Assembly (NCBI RefSeq): GCF_025602895.1
Contig: NW_026516203.1
Span: forward strand, 186,001 to 250,000
DNA: 64,000 nt
DNA from: Polychytrium aggregatum
Taxonomy: Eukaryota; Chytridiomycota; Chytridiomycetes; Polychytriales
Direction: 5' to 3'
Position 1 is the first letter of the stretch; every line of letters starts with the position of its first letter. The position numbers and the translations under genes were made by a program. The notes under the pieces were generated by a model, which searched no databases, had not been told where the DNA came from, and worked only from the letters and a program-made list of their open reading frames with translations. Below are positions 44,520 to 55,877 of the stretch, piece after piece.

Positions 44520-47264
44520 CTACGCATCCAGACACAGCCGTCGGGGCTCTGTCTGCCGGGCCCGCACAATCATCGCCAGGTACAGAAACTCGGCCGCCCT
44601 CTGGACGACAGCGATATGTTGAGTGTCTTGCCGCGGAGGCCCACCCGGCTTGCACAGGCTCGGAATCATCGCAGCGGCTATCGAGTGGGGACATGTACAT
44701 CCAGGGGGGAGCAAATGACAAACCAGAGCCTGGTGAGACGGACTCCGGTACTGTGTTGCGCAACGACAGACCTTTGGACTGCAGCCAGAACCTATCCGCA
44801 CTTACCGACGCCCTTGTATGCTGCGACCGAGGAGATTCCTGACTGCCCGGCCCGGGCATCGCCAACTGCGATCATCAAATCAACCACCCACAGGAGCCAG
44901 TCCTGGTACCTTGGCGGCAGAAGTGACAGAACCGACATGACGTCTCCTTCGCCCTGGCACCCCGCTACGACTTCCGACGCCAGGGGCTGCAGAAGCGGAT
45001 GGACTTGAAGCATTCGCTGATGCCCCACGCCCCTAATTAGATCTCTGTGCGTTTCCGTGTCATCCACATCGCCGACAGCATCGCACAGCATTGGTACAGC
45101 ATTGGCGCTGTAGTGGCGAGCCGCACACTTACCTTGATGGCCGTCGCCGTTGCAAAGCAGTCGTGGCTTCTGTATGTCCCCTTGCCTTCCAGGAGCCGCC
45201 GCACCTCAGTCACGTCGCCATTGTCGTAGAATAGTCCCTCGGCTCTCAGATATGACGGCTCTCGTGTGAGCGTCTTGCTCAGGACAGCGAGCTCCCCAGG
45301 AATCCTATCAAGGTGTTTGAAATGGCAGCCAGCATCTCGGATTAGTGCCCAGAGGATCGCTGTGCTCAGAGTTCTTCGTACACCCCAGCCATCAGTAAGG
45401 CAGCACCACGGTCCAGAATACAGCTGCTCGGCCTGGTAAAACATACTCATGCGGATGACCGACAAAGACACAGCTGCGGACCAGCCGCGAGGGATCTCGG
45501 AACACATCAAAGCTCAGCGACAGCTGCCGCGGCTCGTTGATCAGCCCAGAAGTCTCCTCGGGTAGTGCCGATGGGGGCCGGGTCTCGCCTTCGGCTTCCA
45601 GACCAACGAGAAACCAATGGCTTGGACCACCTGCAACCCCAGGGAGCAGCAGCACCATTGGGTTAGTTCGCTTGTCCCTGTCGCCCTCATTCTGTTGCCC
45701 AACCCAATTATCACATTCAGACGTCGTCTGCGATCGGTCGCCCACCTTCAACACGCAGTGTGACGACTTGGCGCACCTTGCAAGGAGCATGGCAGAGCAC
45801 CTTGAAGGTGATGAGCTCGGACCCTTTCAAAGCCTGCAATCGCAGATGTGTGAGTAATCAGACCAATGGCCCTCGTAGCCTGCTGACCACGCTCGGTGAT
45901 ATGACGGTGCTGTTTCATCCCCCCCCCCGCGACTTGCCTTGAGCTTTCCCGATGTCGGAGAGACGTTGAGCAGATAGTCTGGGTTACTTGGTGGACTCAC
46001 AAGCTCGTAGCGACACTGTCCTCCGCCTGTGAACACGGCCAACATCGTTCAAGGGTACATTCTTGGTTAGCCATCTCATCACCGCGGGGTTTGATCAAGC
46101 AGCCGATCAGGTAGCAATGGCATGCTATTCCTGATGCTTAGTGCCAGGTCTTCGAGCTGACCCGTTCGTTCCTGGCGATTGCTGCACTTGCTTCGTTTCT
46201 GACAGCTTCAAGCGTCTCGGGCATGAGCCGGACCCAAAGATAATCCCGTCCAGCAGCCGAACCCCTTATACTAACCCTTGAGAGCAATCTCGACCGAGTC
46301 AATCAGCAAGATGCCAGTTGCAACTGTTTTCTGCGGCAGGCGAAAGTCGATCCGGTATCTGTTGCACTGCCGAGACAATGTCAAGTAACGAACAGCAAAA
46401 GACAGGTCCCAGGCGCAGTGTCGAGCTGGAGGAAGCACACGGCTCGAATACCTCCGCAGAATCCGACCCCCAAGGCAGATACCTCGATCAGGCCGGACTG
46501 CTCCGATTGCCATCGCGGTGTCCCTGTGGATGTACGTGCCGCTCGGTTTGAATACCTCGCTTGGTACCGGTGCTTCGACGCCGGGCAGCCAGAGCCATTG
46601 CGTCGCCTCGTTGCGTCGCCTCGTTGCGCCACCAACCTCATTACCTGCAACTTCTGCCTGAACCAGTTGCTGGAACCTGACAAGTTCAGGCCCAGAGAGA
46701 GAAAACAAATAGCCCCATAGAGTGTCCAACTCCTCGGTTGCGAGCGATTCGGTGCAGTATCTAGATACAGTGAAAGTTGTGACTGTCAGGGATGATCATT
46801 GGATTGTGCTGCTATCATCGGATTGTGCTGCCGTCGTTGGATTTGGATGTCATTACCATCATCGCGATCGAGAGCGGACAGGCCCATCCCTACCTCCTGC
46901 CGAGATCCAGCTTGTCTCTCGCGAAAGAATCCGTCGGTGTGTTCTCGGACAGCGGCCCGAGCAGTGAAGGCAACGATCTTCTCGGCGAGAGTCTCGAAGT
47001 TACCAGGGCCAGTCGGATTCCTGTTCGTTTTGGACGCTCGCCCGATGGCGACGAGGGGCCGGCTGCTTCGCTGGCACTGGGCTGGATGAGGGCCTGCAAG
47101 CTCCTCCGCGGATTGAATCGAGGGAGCGCGCGGGCGGACTGGATCGGAAGAGAGAATCGGGTCCGGTGGCCGGCCAGAGGAGGAGGCTCGGACGTTGGCG
47201 GCGACGGGAACCGGTTCATGATCTCGAGGAAGGACTCGTAGTTGGATTTGCGGCGCTGGTCCAT
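44520..47264 (-). CDS. OCRL/INPP5B-like ASH-RhoGAP protein lacking the phosphatase domain
   Basis: First exon 47264-46894 (MDQRRKSNYESF, then Arg/Ser/Pro-rich), next exon from about 46768 (YCTESLATEELDTLWGYLF). The domain core is an ASH (MSP-like) fold: NVSPTSGKLK, then after an intron KGSELITFKVLCHAP and VTLRVEGG, then PSHWFLVGLEAEGE. A RhoGAP-like module follows as in OCRL: RIPGELAVLSKTLTREPSYL, EGLFYDNGDVTEVRRLLEGK, VLSLLPPRYQDWLLWVVDLM, ending with RAAEFLYLAMIVRARQTE. OCRL proteins act at endosomes, Golgi and cilium base. No inositol 5-phosphatase motifs fit between the N-terminus and the ASH domain. Exon edges in 45.0-46.7 kb are approximate. A GC-AG intron seems to follow GKLK (about 45938). 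Confidence 0.6.
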
Positions 47265-47918
47265 GGCAGCGGCGATCGTGCGCGTCTCGATAGTGTTGAT
47301 GTAGGGTCGCAGCTGGGGTGGTGGTGGATCTTGAGCGGACGAGAAACACAAGAGGAAGCTCCTGCGATCTGCGGGGTGGGAGGATGACAGAGACTCTGGA
47401 TGAGATGCAGACTGGTGTTTGCGGCGGGGCCGGGTGCAGCGGTGGCACTGCCACCCAAGAGCGCAGAGTAAGAGTGCAAGCACAGCCCAAGAGCAGATGT
47501 GCGAGAGGGCGCCGCAGCGGGAGTGCAGCGATGTTGTGCGGATGCAGCTGTGATGTGCAAATGCAGCGATGCAACTGTGATGTCTCAGGGGTAGCTGCGC
47601 CGTGATTGGGCAGCACTCCGCCAGGGGGGCCGACGTCGCCCGCTGTTACGTCGACCCTGAGCAGCGGTCACATATGTCGAAGAGTGGCGCAGGGTCCGGC
47701 TATGGATTGCATTTCTCGCTGCTGCTGCTGCTGCTGCTTGCCAACCCTCGCAGAAGTCCTGTCCGCAGCCGCCGCTTCTGGAGCCGCCCCCTCGTCTGCA
47801 TCAGATCGCATTCTCTGTCGCCTTGGCCAGCTTCCGCCATCACTCTTCATCCGAGACCAGGCCGCACGCCGCCGCTGAGCACCTGGCCAGTCAGCAGCAA
47901 CACCGATCGCCCTCAAAG
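47265..47918. other. divergent promoter region
   Basis: Between ASH-RhoGAP (minus) and the repeat protein (plus). Holds a CTG run (about 47718-47740). No gene recognised. Confidence 0.5.
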
Positions 47919-50250
47919 ATGTATGCGCGGACCGCAGATGACCCGGTTGAGCGCCGGGTCGCCAAGCTGTGGACCGAGTCGCTCTTACCAAAGTCCAAAT
48001 TCGCATGTGGCGGGCCCGAGGAAGGAAGCAGCCAGTACCGCCTCCAGGTCAAGTTTTACATCGACGATGCCAGGAAGATGCCCGCGGGCAAGCTCCACTG
48101 GCATATGCAGCGGAAGCTATGGAAGTCCGCGGCCGAGAGGGGTAGGCTTGCTTTCAATCCGCTTTTTGCTTGGTCCTGCATCTTGCCACGCAAACTGGCC
48201 TGGCCTTGGACACCCAGACATCCGCTGGTGGACATTTTTGGGAGTGCATTGTGTGGGCACCACTGCCCAGGATCAGCACACCAATGGTGCCGTCTGTTTG
48301 GCAGGTTGCAAGCCAAGCCTCAAGGACCAGGAGCGATTCTGTCTGCCTCCTCTCGACTACACCCCGCCTGAGGAGCAGTACGGGTTCAAGGAGTATGCCC
48401 GCGTCCACGAGAAGACAGCGGGAGTATGTCTCAGCGGCAGTTGCTGTAGCGCACATCACATTCGCCCCACTAGATGCTGCACCGTTGCACTGCTGTCGAG
48501 ATGGCCTGAGCCTGGTTGTCTGGAGGGCAATGGTCTACTCGAGCAACCCGTTACTGAGTGTTTGTCGCGGCCTCCCACAACGGCCACCGCCTTGCAATTG
48601 TTTCTGGATGCAGAGCCCCATGTACGACTACTCCAACCTGCCAAAGATCCTGAAGGACAATTCCCAGGCCAGGGCACTCGAGACCGAGCTCACCTATACA
48701 TCCTCTGCTCATCCGTCTCGCCCAAGCACCACCCACACCCGGCCGCCATACAGGCGCCGAAAGATCGCCAGCAAGGGCTTGTTTGACCGCTTGGCCGTAC
48801 CCCGCGCCGTGCCCCCGATCGAGCTGCCGCCCGAGATCTACCAAAAGCCCGAGCTCGGCCCAGTGTCCCAGGACCTGTTCATCCGACTGCAACAGCCCAA
48901 GAGGCCGCCGCCCTTCCAGCTTCCGCGCGAGATGTTCCAGCGGCGAGCACCTCCGCCAGCCTCCCCAAGCTTCTTCACACGCCTGGCCAGCGAGAAGCTG
49001 CACTCGTCACGCAACCTCGAAGATCCCAAGGACGAGATGGAGAAGCAACGGCGACGCTGGATCTCGGCAGCCCTCGAGGGCCGGACCGGCGTGCGCTTCA
49101 AGCCGATCGACAGTAATTTCTACAGCCGGCTTAGCGAGCCGGCCTATCCACCGCCGAGGAAGCAAAGTAACTTCCAGCGAGCGCACTGCCCTGTTCGGGA
49201 GCACCAGAAGCATCCAAAGGACTTTGGCGACGAGGGCACTTCGGAAGAAGAAGTCGACGAGGAGATCATGGAGTTTCGTAAGCAACAGACAGTCGTCGCG
49301 GCTGCCGAGCCCCCCAAGCCCCCCAAGCCCTCGGAGCCTGTTCATGTACCGGCTCCGATACAAGAGGCAGATCCGCCAATAATTGCGTCTGAGCAGCGAC
49401 CGGAGCAGTCCGAGCCCTTGTCTCTGCCCGGAGTCACAGGGTTATCAGACCAGCCACAGAGCGATGTCCAAGTCGACTCGAGCGCTGGCAAGGAGCCGCA
49501 CTCCGAGGTGAGCCCACCCCAAGCCGATGGCTCGGCTGTTCCTGTGCCGCCAGGCCCGAGTCCTGTCGGAGAACAGCAGGATCCGATGGGTCGACCAAAT
49601 CCGCCTGCCGAAAACCAAGACCACGCCGAGCCGCCGGCCCAACAGGAGCAGCCTAAGAGCAACCCTGCCGCGACCATGGATGCAGAGTCGGTATCGACTG
49701 TGATGGAGCCTCGGCAAGTACTGGCGGGAGATCCGAGCCAAGACCAGGCCAACGCTCTGAGCAGTGTCAGCCAAGCAGTCCAATCGTCAGTCGAGATATC
49801 AGAGACCCAGGTCGTCACGCCGTCTACTGGTGCAAGCGAAACACAGACTGGAGAACGGAATCAAGACCCAGGCATGCAGGAAAGCACAAAGACCGTCGAA
49901 AGTGCCCTGTCCGATGCCAACACCGCATTGGATGAGAGCGGGAAAGTGCAGCAGTCTGAGCCAGAGTCGTCTTTGGGACCCATCGCTGAAGACACTGCTC
50001 CGAGGGAGCCAACGAGCGAGCCAACGAGCGAGCCACACGGCAACGATCGGGGTATGTATTCCCGCTCACCATCCAGACAGTTGCCATGAGAGCAGTCACA
50101 GCGAACTGACCGCCATGTTTGTCCATCTGTCCTGAATGACCAGCCGACACCACGGATGCCCCCGTTGAAGCCAAGGCCGAGGATCCACCCGTCAATGAGG
50201 TCCCAGCAGCCGGAACCGCAGAGCAGTCGGCGACCGGCGAGCAAGTCTGA
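47919..50250 (+). CDS. unknown proline-rich repeat protein
   Basis: Four exons close in frame (47919-48141, 48305-48423, 48614-50051, 50144-50250): 628 residues. I do not recognise the family. The N-terminus (MYARTADDPVERRVAKLWTE, YIDDARKMPAGKLHWHMQRK) is charged. Residues about 140-330 hold a degenerate repeat with core F-x-R-L followed by Pro-rich text: LFDRLAVPRAVPPIELPPEI, LFIRLQQPKRPPPFQLPREM, FFTRLASEKLH and FYSRLSEPAYPPPRKQ. The C-terminal 250 residues are acidic, Pro/Ser/Gln-rich and probably disordered. There is no signal peptide or membrane segment. Regular short motifs separated by Pro-rich linkers suggest a scaffold or filament-binding protein, but that is a guess. Confidence 0.7.
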
Positions 50251-50528
50251 ATACCCGCATTTGTCTGTCCCATTGATTCCTGTCTGTCGAGCACTGCGTC
50301 GCATCCTCACTACACAACGGCACCATCCATTGCACAACGGCACTATCCATTGCACGTCACCCTACATCTGCACCAACATCCTCAGCATCATAAACAATAC
50401 CATTTTTTCAGTGGATACGATCAGGTAGTGCTGCTCGAGATAGTTCTTGAGATGTAGGCGCACTCCTTGGTCCTGGAGGAGTCGTGTTCATTTATCGGGA
50501 GGATCGCTCTGCCTGCCACAGTACCAGA

Positions 50529-51924
50529 TCAAATCACAACCAGGGGCCTGGTCATCCTCCTCATCTCCTGCACCAGGAAGGTCTGAGTCTCGCTGAGTTC
50601 GGTCCGTAGCTCCCGCTGCATCGACTCGGCATTGGCAGAGAGCTCGGCGTGTGTGGCCTTGCACTGCATCTCGCTCCTCTGGCTGACGTCATCCAGCAAC
50701 TTGGTCAAGTCAGTCCGCAGAAACTCGAGCCGCTTGTCGAGAGCAGCGTCCAGCTGAGCGAGCTGCTTCCGCAGCGCCGGGAGTTCGGTGCCTTCCAGTC
50801 CCGCCAGCTTCTTGTGCCCCGCCTCGATGGCCTCGGAGAGGGTTGAATAGCACAGACTCAGATCCGCACGGCGGACATCCTCCTCGGTCTTGGCATGACT
50901 GGCGAGTTCGTCCCGAGAAGTCTCCAGTATACGGACATGCTGCTCGCGGGTCTCGGTGGCAAAGGACTTGACGAACGTTGAGAGTTGCTGCAGATTATGG
51001 TCCAAGATCTGGGCCGACTGGGCGTGCTTTTGGTCAAATGCGACGAGTTGCTGCTGCTGATGTTGTTGCTGTTGCTGATGCTGCTGTGCGAGCTCCTGGA
51101 CGGTGGCCCGAGCTTCGGTTTGGAGCTGGGTGAGATCGGCCAGGTTCCGGTTGGTCTCGGAAATCTCCTGCCGCACGACACAGGACGATGCCAGGAACTG
51201 CTCCCGGTCGCTGGTCTGGGCGTCGCGGAGCTGGCTCAGCTGAGCGTCGAGCAAGCGGCAGTCGCCAGAGATTTGCTGGAGATCGGCACGCAGGTCTTGT
51301 TGCTGGGCAGACGAAAGGGCGAGTGCATTCCGCAGACCTGTATCGAGTGCTCTGGGAAAGCGAGGGTGAGCGTGGGAGTGAGGTTCGACCACAATAAGTA
51401 CCTCGCCTTCTCTGCCTCCCGGCCTTTCGGCCATCCGTCAGCACACCCTGCATGGCAACATACGCTCGCAGTGTGGCCACATCCTTGGCCACGACCGAAT
51501 GCATCTCCAGCAGATCTTCGACTCGCGCTGTGAGTGCCGCCGTTCGTCGCTCGTTTTCGCTTGCGGCGTGCTCCAGCTCCATCAGCCGCTCGTGGATCAT
51601 CTGGATGTTGAGCAGCTCGAAGGGATTGCTCTGGCGTGACCAGGTCGGCTCAAGAGCAGTGACGACAGCATGGCTCGATAGAGAGGCGGCTGGGTCTGAC
51701 GGCTGGGGTGCTGCGGCTGGGCGGGATAGCAGTTGTGCTGGTGGTGGGGCTGAGTCGGTGTTTGCATTTTCATCGACTTGCCGAGATCCTATCGGCGGGA
51801 GGGGCTCTGGAAGGGCGGGCGGGCCAGTCAATGCAAATGCCTGGGTGTGTTCCTTGCTGCCATGAGACGAATATCCGATAATGTCGCCGTGGTCTGGCCG
51901 GTAGTATGGCCCGAATGTTCTCAT
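50529..51924 (-). CDS. unknown coiled-coil protein
   Basis: Two main exons: 51924 to about 51448, then from about 51350 to the stop at 50529. It encodes roughly 430 residues. The first 90 residues are Pro/Ala/Ser-rich. From IQMIHERLMELEHAASENER on, the protein is almost entirely heptad-like helix (LRADLQQISGDCRLLDAQLSQ, then RNLADLTQLQ, then ELPALRKQLAQLDAALDKRL), with a short Gln-rich interruption. It ends RRMTRPLVVI. The splice between the exons has two in-phase options. No enzymatic domain; likely a structural or scaffold protein. The start is the first ATG of the open frame that begins the Tyr-rich lead MRTFGPYYRPD. Confidence 0.6.
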
Positions 51925-52251
51925 CGTTGCGTTGCAGCGTGGGAATCGGCGAGAGGGGCGTTTGTGTCGGTTGCCCAGGCCGCATAAAGCATTTTGGCTC
52001 ACGCCGAGATTCCCAATCGAATCCAATCTGGTGCGATCTGAATCCGATTCGGCCCGATGCCAACAGCCCTGTCGCCCAACCGACTGACCTTGATCGCCAA
52101 ACGAACACATTCCCACAACGATTTGTCAAAAGGAAACGATCTAGTGCTGTATTTCTTCTCATCAGAAACCCTGTCTGTCATTCTCTTTCTCACGCTGGCG
52201 GATGCAGGTGAGTTTCCCTCCCTCCATATATCGTATACGGACAAGCCCGGC
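51925..52251. other. intergenic between coiled-coil gene and NAB3
   Basis: Promoter of the coiled-coil gene and 3' UTR of NAB3. Nothing else recognised. Confidence 0.5.
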
Positions 52252-55200
52252 TTAGTGGCGGCCATATGGACCGCCCGGATTTCGGCCGCCGTACCCATGC
52301 GCATGCGGTGCCGAGCCTGGGTTGAAGGGCGGCCGAGCAAAGCCTGGCATTCCGGCCTGCTGCTGGCGCGGTGGTGGCGGCTGATACTGCGGAAACGGCT
52401 GTTGTGGCTGCTGTTGCTGCTGAGAGTGCTGTAGCGGCTGTGGAGGCGGCGCCTGGGCAGCCTGGAAAGATCCAAATGGCGACAGCGAGGAGCCGAGGGG
52501 AGGTTGGGCGGGCTGGGCGGCCTGGAAACCCAGCGGGACATCGCCTCCAGGCTTGCCAAGCAGCGGAACTGTTCCCGGCGTGCCGGTACGCATGTTCTGG
52601 ATCTGTTTCAGCCGCTCGAGAATGTCTCCGACCGACTCAGCGGAGGCTGCCAGCCCGGCGGCGGCGGCATGTGTTGTGGGTGGATTGAAGCCGGTCTGGG
52701 GCGGAGGAGGTCCAGGTCTCGCCTGGAATCCTGGCTGTCCTGGTACAGGTGGTGCACTGGCATAGACTGGTGGCTGCTGTCCTGGCTGTGGTACATAAAC
52801 GCCGGGCTGTCCTGGGAGCGGTGGCCTCGGGGCATATGGATTCGACAGCTGCGGCTGCTGGGGCAGAGACACCCCGGGATAGCCAGGGCCAGATGGTTGC
52901 TGCGTCTGCTGTGTCTGCTGTGGCTGTTGCTGCTGCTGTTGCATCCCTAGCGACACCGGTACGGCTGCAGGACCTGACGAGCCACGCTGATCTTGAGCAG
53001 CACCAGGGCCGAGTATACCGGAGGCGCTCTGCAGAAGTTGCTTGAGACTTGGATTGGACAGCAGCGATGCAATGTTTGCCTGCAGATCGGGCGGGTTAGC
53101 GGGGCCGGATGTGACCGGCTGTGGTGGCAGGTTGCTGCTCGGTGCTGCGTATGGCCGAGGCTGCATGGGCACTGTCAACGGAATAGGCTGGGGCTGAAGC
53201 AGTCCACTCGGAGGCGCAGAAACCACTGGTTGCATGCTGCCTTGGCTGCCGGCTGCGGGAGCCAGAGCGCCAAGTAACTGGCTCAAGGGATTGGTACCGA
53301 CTGGACTAGCACCGGAAAGACTGGCACCCAGAGGATTTGGATTGATGGGCGCGCTGACGGGATTGACGCCAAGGGGATTTGTGCTGGCTGCGCCGGGACC
53401 AAGTGGGCTTGGATTGAGCGCAGACGCATTGGCCGTGCCTGACTGGATGTGCTGCAGCATGTTCAAGGCAGCCGAGAAGGTCTGGGGGTCGATGTTCAGA
53501 GAGGCGAGCAGGCTTGGCGGTACACCGCCCAGGTTGGCTGCAGCAGGCGGCGCGGCAGTATTGGGCAGATTTGCGCCAGAACCGGGGAGCCGCGGGTGCT
53601 GACGGGCGTTGCGGTCATCTTGAAGGATACGAACGGCTGTGGGGCCGTCGATTTGCTCGTCTACGAGGGCAGACGATGGGCATTGGGGGTCGATGTGAGT
53701 CTGAGAGTGTCTGACTTTGGGGACACTAGAAACACACCGATCGTGCATAACCGGAAGCATGCAATGCGGGTCGACGAGATTAAGGCGTCCATGCCATTCC
53801 GTTTCCGAAAAGGTGTGGCAGCGACACTTACGCGAAGTAAACGAGCCGTTGTCGTGGAACAGCTGCATCGAAAACAGGCCGTTCCGCTCGTGCTGGCGCT
53901 CGAGAAGAATCACGGATCGGACGCCTTCGGCCTTCATTTGGTAGATCACGCCACGAAGCGGCAGCTTGGGGGACAAAAAGAGCGTATCCACCTTGAACCG
54001 GGCATTCTTGATGAGTCCCTCGAGCTGCCAGATAAAGTTACTAAGCGGGGTGATGGACAACACAGTCGACAGGATTAGTCAATGTAGGCAGGGACGGGAT
54101 CCCATGGCGGGCGCACGTTCGCATGAGACTGGCGGGGCCCTCAAAACCAAAGCTACGGGTCTGCGAGTAAGCGGCTATCTGGAACGCACGCATACCGATC
54201 GATTTCATCCAAGACAATCACTTGGCAGTCCGGCACGTCAGGGCCGTATCGCCGAGGCAGCGGGAACTCGGAGGGGAGGGAGATACGAACGTCGCGATCG
54301 TATTTCAGGTCTCGTCGGGGTCCGCTGCCCCACCGCGGCGGAGAGGCACTGCGCCGACGAGGACGGCCGGCTCCGCCTCGAGGGCTTTTGTCCCTCCGTT
54401 CGTAGCGCAGCCGATCGTCGAGCTCCGAATCCGAGTCCTCCCGATAGACCCGTCCGCGCGGGCCAGCGTGCCGGTCGCGCTCAGGATAGTCGTGGGGGTC
54501 TCGTTCGCGACCTGGTCGGTTGTCCCGGGGCCGCTCGCGGTCGGGCCGACGCGGAGCCGGCTCTGGTCGATCGCTGCGATGATGGCGGAGGGGGCTCGGA
54601 GGGCGACGGCGCCCCTTGTCTTTGGAGAGCTTGAGATCTGCGGCAAGTATGGCAGGATAAGGGACACGGTGGTGAATGGGCAGTTGACGCAGGAACAAGA
54701 ACAAGCGATCCGGAGGGGTGAGCCAGATGCGCAACGACGGGTGTTCCATGGGCATTTCAAGAGCATCGCCCGATCTGCTGCTGTCGACGGGTTGGCGGCG
54801 ATGGAAAGGATGCTGGATACGCCGGAGCATAACAACAAGACAGGACGCTGTTGCGTGACGGCGATCGAGGGCGACGGTCGCTCGCTTGGCGGAATAGTAC
54901 CGCCGAGGGTGGCATAAGTCGTGCCTCGGGATGGAATCGCCACCGCTCGGCGTAGAAGGCGGGCAGATCGATCGAAACCTACCTAGGCTCAGGCCGCCCA
55001 CGATCCGGCCATTGGCACCGGCCATGGCAGCGCGACAGGACTCTGGGTTGTCAAACTGGATGAAGCCAAAGGAGTCTTTGATCGAGATTTCAATGATGTT
55101 GCCGTACTCGGCGAAAATCAAGGCCAGCTCGCTCTTGCTGGTGTGCTCCGAGGCCAGGTTTCCGATAAACATTCTGCAGCCGTATGGCAACGTGGAGATG

Positions 55201-55877
55201 ACTCCGGGCGGTGCCACGAATTGGACAGTGTGGTGGGGATGGAACTGGTGCGGATCACACGTTTCGCTTGCATCGGAGGGATCGCTGCCCGGCGGCTTCG
55301 CATTGAGATGGGCATCGGTGCCGGGACGAGGACGGGGCTGGACATTGGAGACAACACTCGGCTCGCCGTGGGGAGGAGGTCGTGGTTTTGGGGCAGCGGG
55401 GGGTTCTGAGAGTCCGCCTCCTTGGCGACCTGCTGGGAGGAGGGCGCCGTTCTGGCTGCTGCTGCCGGCATGGCCGTGACTGGCAGCATAGGCTTGGCCG
55501 GGGGCATTGCCGGCGGCCCAGCCGAGCGAGGCGTCGGCGGGGCCATGGGCAAGAGTGCCGACAGCAGAGGGCGTTTGCATCAGCAACGGCAGAATGTACC
55601 CGCTCGACACTTCTTCCTCATACTCTTCTGGCTCATACACATCGGACGGATCCAGATGGGAGTCGCGAGCTGGACCTGGACCTGGACCTGAACCTGGACC
55701 TGGAGCGAAGTGGATGGGTGGAAGCAGATGATCGGGGCCGCTTTGCCGATCGCCAGCCGTGGGGATTGGCTGGACGAGCGACCCCGAAACCTCAGCGAGC
55801 AGTGCCGCAGAACTGGCTGGAATCATGCGCGGCTCCGGCCCAAGCAGGGAATCGGAAGAGACTGGAGGAAGGTCCAT
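52252..55877 (-). CDS. NAB3: Nab3-like RNA-binding protein of the Nrd1-Nab3-Sen1 termination pathway
   Basis: Nuclear RRM protein that, with Nrd1 and Sen1 in yeast, ends transcription of short non-coding RNAs. Four exons close in frame (55877-54983, 54637-54196, 54040-53832, 53660-52252): 984 residues. A Pro/Gly-rich lead with an acidic patch (YEPEEYEEEV) precedes the RRM at about 235-300. CRMFIGNLASEHTSKSELAL, AEYGNIIEISIKDSFGFIQF and DNPESCRAAM follow the Nab3 RRM closely. Then come an Arg/Asp/Pro-rich segment and an alpha/beta domain (DCQVIVLDEIDRNFIWQLEG, FKVDTLFLSPKLPLRGVIYQ, GVRSVILLERQHERNGLFSM) of the anticodon-binding-like type also found in filamentous-fungal Nab3 and human NCOA5. 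The last 420 residues are Gln/Pro-rich, as in yeast Nab3. Confidence 0.85.
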
